DNA of 38,022 nucleotides from Novosphingobium sp. GTDB lineage: Bacteria; Pseudomonadota; Alphaproteobacteria; Sphingomonadales; Sphingomonadaceae. The notes beneath the pieces are model-generated. The model searched no databases and had not been told where the DNA came from. It saw only the letters and a program-made list of their open reading frames with translations. Both the position numbers and the translations under genes were made by a program. Shown here piece by piece: positions 10,819 through 19,645 of the stretch; within the stretch, counting starts at the first letter, position 1; every line of letters begins with the position of its first letter. Location: NCBI GenBank assembly GCA_015657645.1, contig JACDQK010000223.1, positions 1-38,022 on the forward strand, written 5' to 3'.

Positions 10819-13341
10819 ATGCGCAGCTTGTCCCTCCTTCCGCTTCCGCTGGCTCTGTTGGCTGCCCCCGCGTTGGCCACTGGTGAAGGCGAAACGCAGG
10901 CCACACCGCCAGCCACGCAGGACGCCGAACCGGGCGATACCGAGCGGCATGGCAGCGAAATTCTCGTGGTGGCCGAACGGATTCGGGGCCAGGTGGAAAG
11001 CCCGGCTCCGCCAATCGCCGTGCTCGATGAAAAGGACGTCCAGGCGCTGGGAGCGACGACCCTGGCGGATGTGCTGACCCAGCTGGCCCCTCAGACCGGC
11101 TCCGGTCGCGGGCGCGTCAGTGGTCCGCCGGTGGTGCTGATCAACGGCCAGCGGATCGGCAACTTCCGCGAAATGCGCAATTTTCCGCAGGAAGCGATCC
11201 GCCGGGTCGAGATTCTGCCCGAAGAAGTGGCACTGCGGTTCGGCTTCCCGGCCAACACCCGGGTCGTCAACATGATCCTCAAGGACAACTTCTCTTCGAA
11301 GACAATCGAAGCGGAGACCGCCTTCCCAACGCGCGGCGGCTTCCAGACCTATGAGGTTGAGGCGACGACGCTGCGCATTGACGGACCGCAGCGTTTCAGC
11401 GTGACGGCGAGAATCGACGACACCTCGGAACTGACCGAAGCCGAGCGCGGGGTGATTCAGACCCCGGGTTCGATCGCAACCGTGTCGACCGATCCCAACC
11501 CGGCCGAATTCCGCTCACTCATTGCCGACAGCCGCGAACTCAGCCTCAACGCCTCGCTGGCGCGGGGCCTGGGCAAGGATGGGCTTGGCGGCAATGTCAG
11601 CCTGAACGGCAACATTACCCGCACCGACAGCCGGCGCAATTCGGGTCTCGACGTGGTCGTGCTGACCGCACCTGGCGGGGTAACGGCGATCCGCGCGCTG
11701 GATGATCCGCTTGAGCGTACCACGCGTACCACTTCTGTGCAGGGCGGGGCCGCGCTCAACACGCGTCTGAGCGACTGGCAACTCAATGCTACACTTGACG
11801 GCAATCATACCGAAAGCCGCACTGTCATTGACCGCCGAGCCAATACCAGCGCGCTAGTCGCGGCGGCGGCGGCGGGTACCTTGTCGATCACCGGCGCCTT
11901 GCCGGCGGTGGCCGATGCGGGTCAGGATCTGGCGCTGTCCAATTCCGACCGCCTCGATGGCCTGGTCACGCTGATCGGCCGGCCGGCCCGTCTGCCCGGC
12001 GGTGAAGTGACCGCGACGCTGCGCACTGGCTTCACGTTCCTGTCGTTCGATACCGAGGATACGCGCAGCGCGGTCGGCAAGGTCAGCCTGAACCGCAACC
12101 GCTTTACGGCGGGCAGCAACTTGGGTGTGCCAATCACCAGCCGCCGGGAGAATTTCGGCGCTGGATTGGGCGACCTGGCGCTCAACTTCAGCCTGGGCTG
12201 GGATCACCTGTCAGATTTCGGTTCGGTCATGGACTGGAGCGCCGGCCTGACCTGGTCGCCCTTCCGGTTCGAGAAGCTGAGCCTCAGCGCCAGCTACCTG
12301 GTCAACGAACAGGCGCCCGGCCTTTCAGAACTGGGCAATCCGATTGCGACCACGCTCAACGTGCCGATCTTCGATCTGGTGCGCGGAGAAACGGTGCTTG
12401 CCACTGTGATCAGCGGCGGCAATCCGGCGCTGCTGAAGGAGAAGCAACGCGACCTCAAGTTCGGGGCGAACTGGCAGCTGCCGTTCCTCCAGAACTCGAG
12501 TCTGGTGGTGGAATATTTCCGCAATCGTTCGGACAACGTCACGGCCAGCTTCCCGCTGCTGACGCCCGAAATCGAGGCGGCTTTCCCAGGCCGTGTCACC
12601 CGCGATGCGAGCGGCCGCCTGGTTTCGATCGACCAGCGCCCGGTGACCTTTGACGAGCAGCGCGCCTCGCGGCTGCGCTGGGGCCTCAATCTGTCTGGCC
12701 AGCTGGGCAAGGCGCCGGCTGGCGGCGGGTTCCCTGGCATGATGGGCGGCGGACCGCCTCAGCGCCCGGCCGGCGCCGGCGCTCCCCCGGCTGGTCCGCG
12801 TCCGCAGGGCGGCGGAGCTGGTCGTGGCGGCGGTGGCGGCGGCATGATGGCGATGATGGGCGGCGGGCGTGGTCCCGGCCGCTGGAGCCTGGGCGTGTTC
12901 CACACTGCGCAGTTTGACAGCACGGTGCAGATCGCACCGGGCGGGCCCGTGCTCGATCTGCTGGACGGGGATTCGCTCTCTTCCACCGGATCGCCGCGGC
13001 ACACGATCGAATTCAACGGCGGCCTCTTCAAGAATGGCTTCGGTACCTTCTTCAATGGCACCTGGACCAGTCCGTCGCGACTGACCGGCGCGACCAACCT
13101 GCGCTTTGGCAGTGTGACACGAATGAACATCAACTTCTTTGCGGCGCTCGGCCAGCAGCAGAAGCTCGTCAAGAAGGCACCCTTCTTCAAAGGCTCGCAA
13201 GTTTCGCTGCGGTTCGAGAACCTGTTCGATTCCCGCCAGAAAGTGACCGATGGGACTGGCGCGGTGCCGATCGGCTATCAGGCCGATCTGATCGACCCTC
13301 GCGGCCGGCTGATTGAGATCGAGTTCCGCAAGATGTTCTGA
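10819..13341 (+). CDS. TonB-dependent outer-membrane receptor
   Basis: Signal peptide (MRSLSLLPLPLALLAAPALA), TonB-box-like EILVVAE, plug domain (GATTLADVLTQLAPQ ... VVLINGQRIG ... IRRVEILPEE), C-terminal aromatic F. ATG at 10819 preferred over 10708. Confidence 0.9.
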   Translation: MRSLSLLPLPLALLAAPALATGEGETQATPPATQDAEPGDTERHGSEILVVAERIRGQVESPAPPIAVLDEKDVQALGATTLADVLTQLAPQTGSGRGRVSGPPVVLINGQRIGNFREMRNFPQEAIRRVEILPEEVALRFGFPANTRVVNMILKDNFSSKTIEAETAFPTRGGFQTYEVEATTLRIDGPQRFSVTARIDDTSELTEAERGVIQTPGSIATVSTDPNPAEFRSLIADSRELSLNASLARGLGKDGLGGNVSLNGNITRTDSRRNSGLDVVVLTAPGGVTAIRALDDPLERTTRTTSVQGGAALNTRLSDWQLNATLDGNHTESRTVIDRRANTSALVAAAAAGTLSITGALPAVADAGQDLALSNSDRLDGLVTLIGRPARLPGGEVTATLRTGFTFLSFDTEDTRSAVGKVSLNRNRFTAGSNLGVPITSRRENFGAGLGDLALNFSLGWDHLSDFGSVMDWSAGLTWSPFRFEKLSLSASYLVNEQAPGLSELGNPIATTLNVPIFDLVRGETVLATVISGGNPALLKEKQRDLKFGANWQLPFLQNSSLVVEYFRNRSDNVTASFPLLTPEIEAAFPGRVTRDASGRLVSIDQRPVTFDEQRASRLRWGLNLSGQLGKAPAGGGFPGMMGGGPPQRPAGAGAPPAGPRPQGGGAGRGGGGGGMMAMMGGGRGPGRWSLGVFHTAQFDSTVQIAPGGPVLDLLDGDSLSSTGSPRHTIEFNGGLFKNGFGTFFNGTWTSPSRLTGATNLRFGSVTRMNINFFAALGQQQKLVKKAPFFKGSQVSLRFENLFDSRQKVTDGTGAVPIGYQADLIDPRGRLIEIEFRKMF

Positions 13342-13343
13342 TT

Positions 13344-13382
13344 GAGCAGGCCCGGCCGATCGCGGATCGGCCGGGCCTGCTC
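13344..13382. terminator. Strong hairpin, likely bidirectional terminator between convergent genes
   Basis: Perfect 18-bp inverted repeat gagcaggcccggccgatc-gcg-gatcggccgggcctgctc, fitting exactly between the TBDR stop (13341) and the MAPEG stop (13385). No classic T-tract. Confidence 0.75.
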
Positions 13383-13384
13383 GA

Positions 13385-13816
13385 TTAGTGGAAGACAGCC
13401 AGGATCAGGTGCAGCGTTAGCGCGATCAGCGCCAGGCTCGACAGGGCGAACAGCAGGAAGCGGATCATGACCCGGTTCCAGACCGCCTGTACGACCGAAT
13501 GGGCAATGCGCAGGCCGACATAGGCCCAAGCAAGCTGGGCATTGAGGCCATCGCCCTGGCCGATCAGGGCCAGGGCCAGCGCCACTGCATAAAACACGGT
13601 CGGTGCTTCGTGCAGGTGGTTGTAGTTGTGGGCGATCCACTGGATGTTTGGCGGAAGCACTTGGTCCAGCGACTGGCCGGTCCCGCCGACCAGGTTCTTG
13701 CTGTCAATCTTGGCCTTGTTCATGGCCGGGATGCGGGTGACGTACATCCACAGCCACATCACCATGGTCCAGCCGGCCAGCGCGGCCACTGGTTGCAGGA
13801 TATCCATTCCAATCAT
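13385..13816 (-). CDS. MAPEG-family membrane protein
   Basis: Four hydrophobic segments; NIQWIAHNYNHLHEAPTVFYAVALALALIG typical of MAPEG family. Confidence 0.8.
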   Translation of the reverse strand: MIGMDILQPVAALAGWTMVMWLWMYVTRIPAMNKAKIDSKNLVGGTGQSLDQVLPPNIQWIAHNYNHLHEAPTVFYAVALALALIGQGDGLNAQLAWAYVGLRIAHSVVQAVWNRVMIRFLLFALSSLALIALTLHLILAVFH

Positions 13817-13831
13817 TGGTATTCTCCCCCG

Positions 13832-14263
13832 TTACGCGCCAAGCAGGGTCAGCTTGGCGGCGTGTAAAGCCAGCATCAGCAGGCAAGCAGTCGACAGCAT
13901 GAAAAGTGTGAAGCGCACCGGCACCTTGTTGACGGTAGCCTGCCACAGCGAATGAATGATCCGGATGACAACATAGGCCCAGGCAAACAGCACGTCGTGC
14001 TCGGCCGGTCCCATGATCGCCAGGATCGCGACCGTGGCATAGAACAGGGTCGGCTGTTCCATCAGGTGGGCATAATTGTGGGCCTTCCAGTTGATCTGGT
14101 CAGGCAGTACGCCTTCCAGATCCTGGCCGCGCCCGCCTGGCTTAGCCGCTCCCAGGCCGCCGCTTTTCGCAATTGCCGGTAACCGCGACGCCGCCAGCCA
14201 GACCAGCATGATCAGCGACCACAGCACCAGCACTGCCGCCGGTGCAAGGATTTGGGCCTGCAT
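13832..14263 (-). CDS. MAPEG-family membrane protein (tandem paralogue)
   Basis: QINWKAHNYAHLMEQPTLFYATVAILAIMG aligns with the adjacent 13385-13816 product. Confidence 0.8.
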   Translation of the reverse strand: MQAQILAPAAVLVLWSLIMLVWLAASRLPAIAKSGGLGAAKPGGRGQDLEGVLPDQINWKAHNYAHLMEQPTLFYATVAILAIMGPAEHDVLFAWAYVVIRIIHSLWQATVNKVPVRFTLFMLSTACLLMLALHAAKLTLLGA

Positions 14264-14334
14264 TTTCTCCCCCTTCGTCTCATTGAACGGCAGGGCGGCA
14301 GGTTGTTACGGCGGAAACCAATTGTCAAATGCAA

Positions 14335-15312
14335 CTAATCGTTGCGGCTGAGCACCTTGGCAAAGCTGGCCGGATCGGTGTTGCTGCCAGTCAGCATGAT
14401 CGCCGTGCGCCCGTCCAGCGGCACCTTACCGGCCAGAGCCGCTGCCAGGGCCGCCGCGCCGCCCGGCTCCAGCACGAGATGCAGCTTCGAGAAGGCAAAC
14501 CGCTGGGCTGCGCGGACCTCGGCTGGCGTGACCGACAGGCCATAGGTGCAGCGCTCCTTGAGGATCGCAAAGTTGATCGGCCAGGTTGCGGGGGTCTGCA
14601 GCGCATCGCAGTCCGTCGGCGGAGCATCCTTGGCAACGCGTTGGATCGCGCCAGTTGCCAGACTGCGGGCCACATCATCCCAGCCTTCAGGCTCGACCGG
14701 CACGATCTCAGCATCTGGACAGGCGAGGGCAAGGCCCGCCGTGAGGCCACCACCGCCGCAGCAGGCGACGATCCGCGTTGGGCCATCCAGCCCGCGCGCA
14801 CGCAGCTGCGCCGCAATCTCGATCCCGGCCGATCCTTGCCCCTCGATCACCCAGGGATCGCCATAGGCATGGACCAGGGTGGCGCCAGTCTGGTCGATCA
14901 GCCGCTGGGCAACGGCATCGCGGTCCTCGCCGCCAGGGCGGTCGTAGAGCACGACATTGGCGCCCATCGCCCGCGTTGCATCCAGCTTCACCTGCGGGGC
15001 GTCGACCGGCATGACGATCGTCGCCGGGATTCCCAGCCGCGCTGCCGCCCAGGCAACGCCTTGCGCATGGTTGCCGCTTGAAACGCCAACCACGCCGCGC
15101 TGGCGCTCATCAGCGGATAGGTCGCTCAGCCGATGCCAGGCGCCGCGGATCTTGAAAGCGCCGATCGGTTGCAGGCTATCGGCTTTGCACCACACTTTTG
15201 CCCCGTTGACCTCGGTCTCCAGGAGTGGTGTCTGCACCAGCAGTTCTGCGATCTTGGCGGCGGCGCGAGCCACGCCTTCAACGGTCGGAGCGCGCATCGG
15301 TTGTGTCGTCAT
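14335..15312 (-). CDS. PLP-dependent threonine/serine dehydratase-like enzyme
   Basis: Fold-type II motifs: SLQPIGAFKIRGAWHRL (PLP Lys), GVSSGNHAQGVAWAA, CCGGGGLTAGLALA. Confidence 0.88.
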   Translation of the reverse strand: MTTQPMRAPTVEGVARAAAKIAELLVQTPLLETEVNGAKVWCKADSLQPIGAFKIRGAWHRLSDLSADERQRGVVGVSSGNHAQGVAWAAARLGIPATIVMPVDAPQVKLDATRAMGANVVLYDRPGGEDRDAVAQRLIDQTGATLVHAYGDPWVIEGQGSAGIEIAAQLRARGLDGPTRIVACCGGGGLTAGLALACPDAEIVPVEPEGWDDVARSLATGAIQRVAKDAPPTDCDALQTPATWPINFAILKERCTYGLSVTPAEVRAAQRFAFSKLHLVLEPGGAAALAAALAGKVPLDGRTAIMLTGSNTDPASFAKVLSRND

Positions 15313-15356
15313 AAAACCAGCCTATATGCGCGCCTTCGCGCCTCGCAAAGGAGAGA

Positions 15357-16572
15357 TGAAGGTGAGCAAGGTTCTGGTGATCGGTGCGGGCGGGGTAAGC
15401 TCGGTCTGCGTCCACAAGATGGCGATGAACGCCGGGATTTTCAGCGAAATCCACCTGGCCAGCCGCACCAAGTCAAAGTGCGATTCCATTGCCGCTTCGG
15501 TCAAGGAACGCACCGGCCAGACCGTTGCGACCTATGAGATCGATGCCGAGGAAGTGCCGGCGCTGACCCGTCTGATCCAGCAGATCGGCCCCAAGCTGGT
15601 GGTCAATCTGGCGCTGCCCTACCAGGACCTCCCAATCATGGACGCCTGCCTCGCCGCCGGGGTCGATTACCTCGACACCGCGAACTACGAGCCTAAGGAC
15701 GAGGCCAAGTTCGAATACAAGTGGCAGTGGGCCTATCAGGACCGCTTCAAGGAAGAGGGCCTTATGGCGCTGCTCGGCTCGGGCTTCGATCCGGGCGTCA
15801 CCTCAGTCTTTGCGATGTGGCTCAAGAAGCACAAGCTCAAGACCATCCGCACGCTCGACATCCTCGATTGCAACGGCGGCGATCACGGCCAGGCCTTTGC
15901 CACCAACTTCAACCCGGAAATCAACATCCGCGAAGTGACCGCCCCGCGCGCCACTGGAACCAGGGTGAGTGGGTCGAAACCCCGGCAATGACGATCCGCC
16001 AGAACTTCGATTTCGAAGCGGTCGGGCCGAAGAACATGTACCTGATGTACCATGAGGAGCTGGAAAGCCTCGCCAAGTTCCTGCCCGAGCTGGAACGCGG
16101 CCGGTTCTGGATGACCTTCGGCGATGCCTATATCAATCACCTGACCGTGCTGCAGAACGTCGGCATGACCGGGATTGAGCCGATCGTGTACCAGGGCAAG
16201 GAAATCGTGCCGTTGCAGTTCCTCGCTGCTGTGCTGCCCAAGCCGGAAACGCTGGGTCCGACCACCACCGGCAAGACCAACATCGGCGATATCGCCACTG
16301 GCATGGCGCTCGATGGCTCGGGTGAGAAGACCTATTACATCTACAACATCTGTGATCACGAAGAGGCGTTCCACGAAACCGGGAACCAGGCGATCAGCTA
16401 TACCACTGGCGTTCCGGCAATGATCGGTGCGGCGATGATGCTGACCGGCGCCTGGCGCGGTGAGGGCGTGTTCAACATGGAGCAGATGGATCCCGATCCC
16501 TACATGGACATGCTCAACACCCAAGGGCTGCCATGGCAGGTCAAGGAACTGGCCGGGCCGCTGGACTTCTGA
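15357..16572 (+). pseudogene. Carboxynorspermidine dehydrogenase/synthase (saccharopine dehydrogenase family), interrupted by a -1 frameshift near 15945
   Basis: N-terminal half MKVSKVLVIGAGGVSSVCVHKMAMN...DYLDTANYEPKDEAKFEYKWQWAYQDRFKEEGLMALLGSGFDPGVTSVFA; C-terminal half continues in another frame (ARHWNQGEWVETPAMTIRQNFDFE...GPLDF). Adding one G in gccccgcgcgcc restores the frame. May be a sequencing error rather than a true pseudogene. Confidence 0.85.
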
Positions 16573-16587
16573 GGCGAAGAAAAAGGG

Positions 16588-16629
16588 GTTCACGCAGAGG
16601 CGCAGAGCAGAAAGTGGAGGCGCAGAGCG
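16588..16629. repeat. Left inverted repeat of the GxxExxY cassette
   Basis: gttcacgcagaggcgcagagcagaaagtggaggcgcagagcg; 38/42 identical to the reverse complement of 17023-17064. Confidence 0.9.
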
Positions 16630-16632
16630 GCT

Positions 16633-17022
16633 GTGATTTCTATCAACGAACTGAGTGAAATCGTCATTGCCGAAGCGATCGGGATCCATAAGGAATTTGG
16701 GCCGGGTTTGTTTGAATCTGTTTATGAGTCGGTGCTTGCCGGACGCTTGACGAAGCGTGGTCTGAAGGTCGCCCGGCAGGTTCAGGTTAAAGCCGTCTTC
16801 GACGGGGAGACCTTCGATCCGGCTTTCAAGATCGACATATTGGTCGAGGACCGATTGGTTCTCGAAATCAAGGCAGTCGAACAGCTGAGCCGCGCTCACG
16901 GCAAGCAGGTTTTGACCTATCTCAGGTTGCTCAAGCAGCCGGTCGGGCTGCTTCTGAATTTCTCGGAGGAGACGATGAAGGAAGGTATTCGGAGAGTAGC
17001 CAACGACTACCAACCCGAATAA
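16633..17022 (+). CDS. GxxExxY protein (PD-(D/E)xK nuclease-superfamily-like)
   Basis: Motif GLFESVY (GxxExxY) and FKIDILVEDRLVLEIKAVE (D...ExK core); GTG start 3 nt after the left IR and TAA directly abutting the right IR. Confidence 0.88.
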   Translation: MISINELSEIVIAEAIGIHKEFGPGLFESVYESVLAGRLTKRGLKVARQVQVKAVFDGETFDPAFKIDILVEDRLVLEIKAVEQLSRAHGKQVLTYLRLLKQPVGLLLNFSEETMKEGIRRVANDYQPE

Positions 17023-17064
17023 GCCTCTGCGCCTTCACTTTCTTCTCTGCGCCTCTGCGTGAAC
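17023..17064. repeat. Right inverted repeat of the GxxExxY cassette
   Basis: gcctctgcgccttcactttcttctctgcgcctctgcgtgaac; reverse complement matches 16588-16629 at 38/42 positions. Confidence 0.9.
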
Positions 17065-17080
17065 TAATCGGACCTCGAAA

Positions 17081-18280
17081 ATGGAAACCAGAGCTGGCGA
17101 TCCGGGCGCCTTTGCCAACTTCGACCTCAGCCGGGTCGATAGTCCTGCTTTCGTGGTCGATGCCGCGAAGCTGCGGGCGAACCTGGCCGTGCTGGCAGAA
17201 GTGCGCGACCGGGCCGGGATCAAGGTGCTGGCGGCGCTCAAGGCCTTCTCGATGTGGAAGGTCGCGCCGATCGTCGGTGAATACCTCGACGGGGTCTGCA
17301 CTTCGGGCCTGTGGGAGGCGCTACTGGCGGCCGAGCATTATCAGGGCGAGATCGCGACCTATTGTGCGGCCTACAAGGCGGACGACCTGCCGGAAATCTG
17401 CCGACTGTCGGATCATATCATCTTCAACTCGCCGACGCAGATTGCCCGCTTTGCGCCGCAGATCGAGGCAGCTCGGCAGCGCGGCGATACCTTCGACGTT
17501 GGGCTACGGATCAATCCGCTCCACGCCGAGGGCGAAGTGCCCAAGTATGACCCTTGCGCCCCGCACTCGCGGCTGGGCTTCCCGGCCGATCAGCTGACCG
17601 ACGAGCACATGGCGGGCGTCAACGGCCTGCACTTCCACACCCTATGCGAGCAGGATTTCGAACCGCTGGAACGGACCTGGCAGGCGCTACTACCGCGGAT
17701 CGAGCGGTTCCTGCCGCAATTGGAATGGCTGAACTTCGGTGGCGGCCATCACATCACTCGCGCCGATTACCAGCGCGATGAGCTGGTTGCGTTTCTGAAG
17801 GCGGTGAAGGCGCAGACTGGCTGCGAGATTTATCTGGAGCCGGGCGAGGCCGTGGCGCTCGATGCCGGGATCCTGGTCGGCACCGTGCTCGACCGGCATT
17901 GGAACGGCATGCCGATCGGCATCATTGACATCTCCGCCACCTGCCACATGCCCGACGTGATCGAGGCGCCCTATCGCCCGGCCATGCTGGGCGAACTGCC
18001 GCCGGTCGATACCGAGACCGATGAAGGCGCAGGCGGGGCAGTGCGGCTCGGCGGGCCGTCATGTCTGGCGGGCGATGTAATCGGGGACTATCGCTTTGCG
18101 AGCGGCCCGGAGATCGGTCAGCGCTTCGCCTTCCTCGACCAGGCGCATTACTCGATGGTCAAGACCACGACCTTCAACGGCGTGCCACTGCCCTCGATCT
18201 GGCTGTGGGACAGCGAGACCGACCAGCTCGAGTGCATCAAGCGCTTCGACTACGAGGACTTCCGCGACCGGCTGAGCTAG
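17081..18280 (+). CDS. nspC: Carboxynorspermidine decarboxylase
   Basis: Fold-type III PLP decarboxylase: VLAALKAFSMWKVAP, GVNGLHFHTLCEQ, LEWLNFGGGHHIT, GGPSCLAGDVIGDYRF; downstream of the dehydrogenase. Confidence 0.92.
   Translation: METRAGDPGAFANFDLSRVDSPAFVVDAAKLRANLAVLAEVRDRAGIKVLAALKAFSMWKVAPIVGEYLDGVCTSGLWEALLAAEHYQGEIATYCAAYKADDLPEICRLSDHIIFNSPTQIARFAPQIEAARQRGDTFDVGLRINPLHAEGEVPKYDPCAPHSRLGFPADQLTDEHMAGVNGLHFHTLCEQDFEPLERTWQALLPRIERFLPQLEWLNFGGGHHITRADYQRDELVAFLKAVKAQTGCEIYLEPGEAVALDAGILVGTVLDRHWNGMPIGIIDISATCHMPDVIEAPYRPAMLGELPPVDTETDEGAGGAVRLGGPSCLAGDVIGDYRFASGPEIGQRFAFLDQAHYSMVKTTTFNGVPLPSIWLWDSETDQLECIKRFDYEDFRDRLS
18184..18280 (+). repeat. Direct repeat copy 1: 3' end of nspC
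   Basis: 97 nt encoding PLPSIWLWDSETDQLECIKRFDYEDFRDRLS*; aligns without gaps to 20387-20483. Confidence 0.85.
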
Positions 18281-18394
18281 CAATGACGCGGACTTGTCGG
18301 CCCTAGTCCCGCATCCCTTGTTGCAGCTTAATTTTGTCGGTTGCGAAATCCCTTTACTGGCGTGATGCTAAGGACAGGGAGTTGGGAAGCCTGC

Positions 18395-19645
18395 ATGGCA
18401 GTTGTAGCGGCTATACATGGTATCGGATTTTCTCAGCCTGGGGCACTTGAACCGTTCCTCAAGAAGGTAGCCTCCGGGGGAGGTGATTGCTTTGTAGATG
18501 CCAATTGGAACGATGTGGCTACCAAAGATTACGGTGATGAAATTACGCTGAATAAGGTTGCACAACTGGCGGCTGCCCTTGCGGAAATCTCTGAGATACG
18601 CCCAATGTCACGAATTTCAGGTCGGCTTGATCGCGCTACTGAATGGTCTATCGATCTAATTGATATATATTTGACGGCCATTTTTTGGTTGCTCCCGCCG
18701 ATTTTTGCCACACTTCTTCTCACACTAGTTCAAGATTTGCACTTCCCGTTACTTCCCAGTGTACTGCTGAAATTTGCCACGATCTACTCGATCGGTTTCA
18801 TCGTTATTCTCGGCGTTTCGGGACTGGCTTTGCTGTTGCTGGTGCTTACGGGTGCACCGGCACTAGCCATCGCTCGGGTAAACCATATTTTTGTGGCAGG
18901 GTTGAGGCCAGGTCTGATCATGGCCTTTGCCTATCTGGCCATCACGCGTTGGAAGGGAGCCTTGGGCTGGTATGGCTCGTTGACGCTCCTTGCGCTGCTG
19001 GCCTTGCTTGGTTTCGGACTGCTCCAGTACCTGGATATCGCAGGCGATGTGAGGTGGATACTCGGTGCAGGCATGTTTGTGGTTTACATCGTAGCTCCGC
19101 TGCTTGCTGCCCGATTGATCATGCCCGCGCTTAAATTGACTTTTGACGTACTTCTTTACGTAACCGATCCCGAATATCGCGCAGCAATCATCACAAGTGT
19201 GATAAGCAAAATTAATGAGAAACAAAAAGAAATTGAATCTGATGGTCGACTTATATTAATTGGACATAGTCTTGGATCGGTGATCGCGGCAGACATAATA
19301 AATTCAGGACGTCTTTTTGGAAAGTTCGATACGGTTTTGTTGGTGACCGCTGGGTCCCCTATCCGCCGTATGTTCCAAAGACTGCTTCCTGGGCATTTAC
19401 TGCCACCGCACTCCGAGGAGATTCTCAAAGCCGGAATGCAACAATTTCGGTTCCGCTGGATAAACTTTTACCGAAGGTTCGATGGAGTTGGCGCCAAGCT
19501 TGGCTTGCCCGCTGCCTACGGCTGTGCAGAGCGCGCATCGCGTTTGATCCGAGATCCATTGACTTCGCACGTCGGGTACTGGGATGAACCCGACTTCGTT
19601 TCGTTCATCCGATGCGCTGCTGAAGGGATGGACAGCGATGGATGA
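18395..19645 (+). CDS. Predicted integral-membrane alpha/beta (serine) hydrolase
   Basis: AAIHGIG (oxyanion-strand motif) near the N-terminus, several TM segments, then LILIGHSLGSVIAADI nucleophile elbow and a C-terminal SHVGYWDEPDF candidate His. ORF opens at 18341; ATG at 18395 (MAVVAAIHGIG) preferred. Confidence 0.75.
   Translation: MAVVAAIHGIGFSQPGALEPFLKKVASGGGDCFVDANWNDVATKDYGDEITLNKVAQLAAALAEISEIRPMSRISGRLDRATEWSIDLIDIYLTAIFWLLPPIFATLLLTLVQDLHFPLLPSVLLKFATIYSIGFIVILGVSGLALLLLVLTGAPALAIARVNHIFVAGLRPGLIMAFAYLAITRWKGALGWYGSLTLLALLALLGFGLLQYLDIAGDVRWILGAGMFVVYIVAPLLAARLIMPALKLTFDVLLYVTDPEYRAAIITSVISKINEKQKEIESDGRLILIGHSLGSVIAADIINSGRLFGKFDTVLLVTAGSPIRRMFQRLLPGHLLPPHSEEILKAGMQQFRFRWINFYRRFDGVGAKLGLPAAYGCAERASRLIRDPLTSHVGYWDEPDFVSFIRCAAEGMDSDG

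Noticed and set aside
12325-13200. 291-aa minus-strand ORF
   Set aside because: Antisense shadow of the TonB-dependent receptor.
14957-15356. N-terminal extension of the carboxynorspermidine dehydrogenase ORF
   Set aside because: Antisense to the PLP dehydratase; the Rossmann start is MKVSKVLVIGAGGVSS.
15883-17013. 376-aa minus-strand ORF
   Set aside because: Antisense to the dehydrogenase C-terminus and the GxxExxY gene; no motif.
16588-17064. Interpreting the GxxExxY unit as a CRISPR array or classic insertion sequence
   Set aside because: Only two inverted, not direct, repeats; no spacers, no transposase, and no clear target-site duplication in the flanks.
17035-17301. Minus-strand ORF reading out of nspC through the right inverted repeat
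   Set aside because: Its C-terminus (HAEAQRRK) is just the translated IR; the remainder is antisense to nspC.
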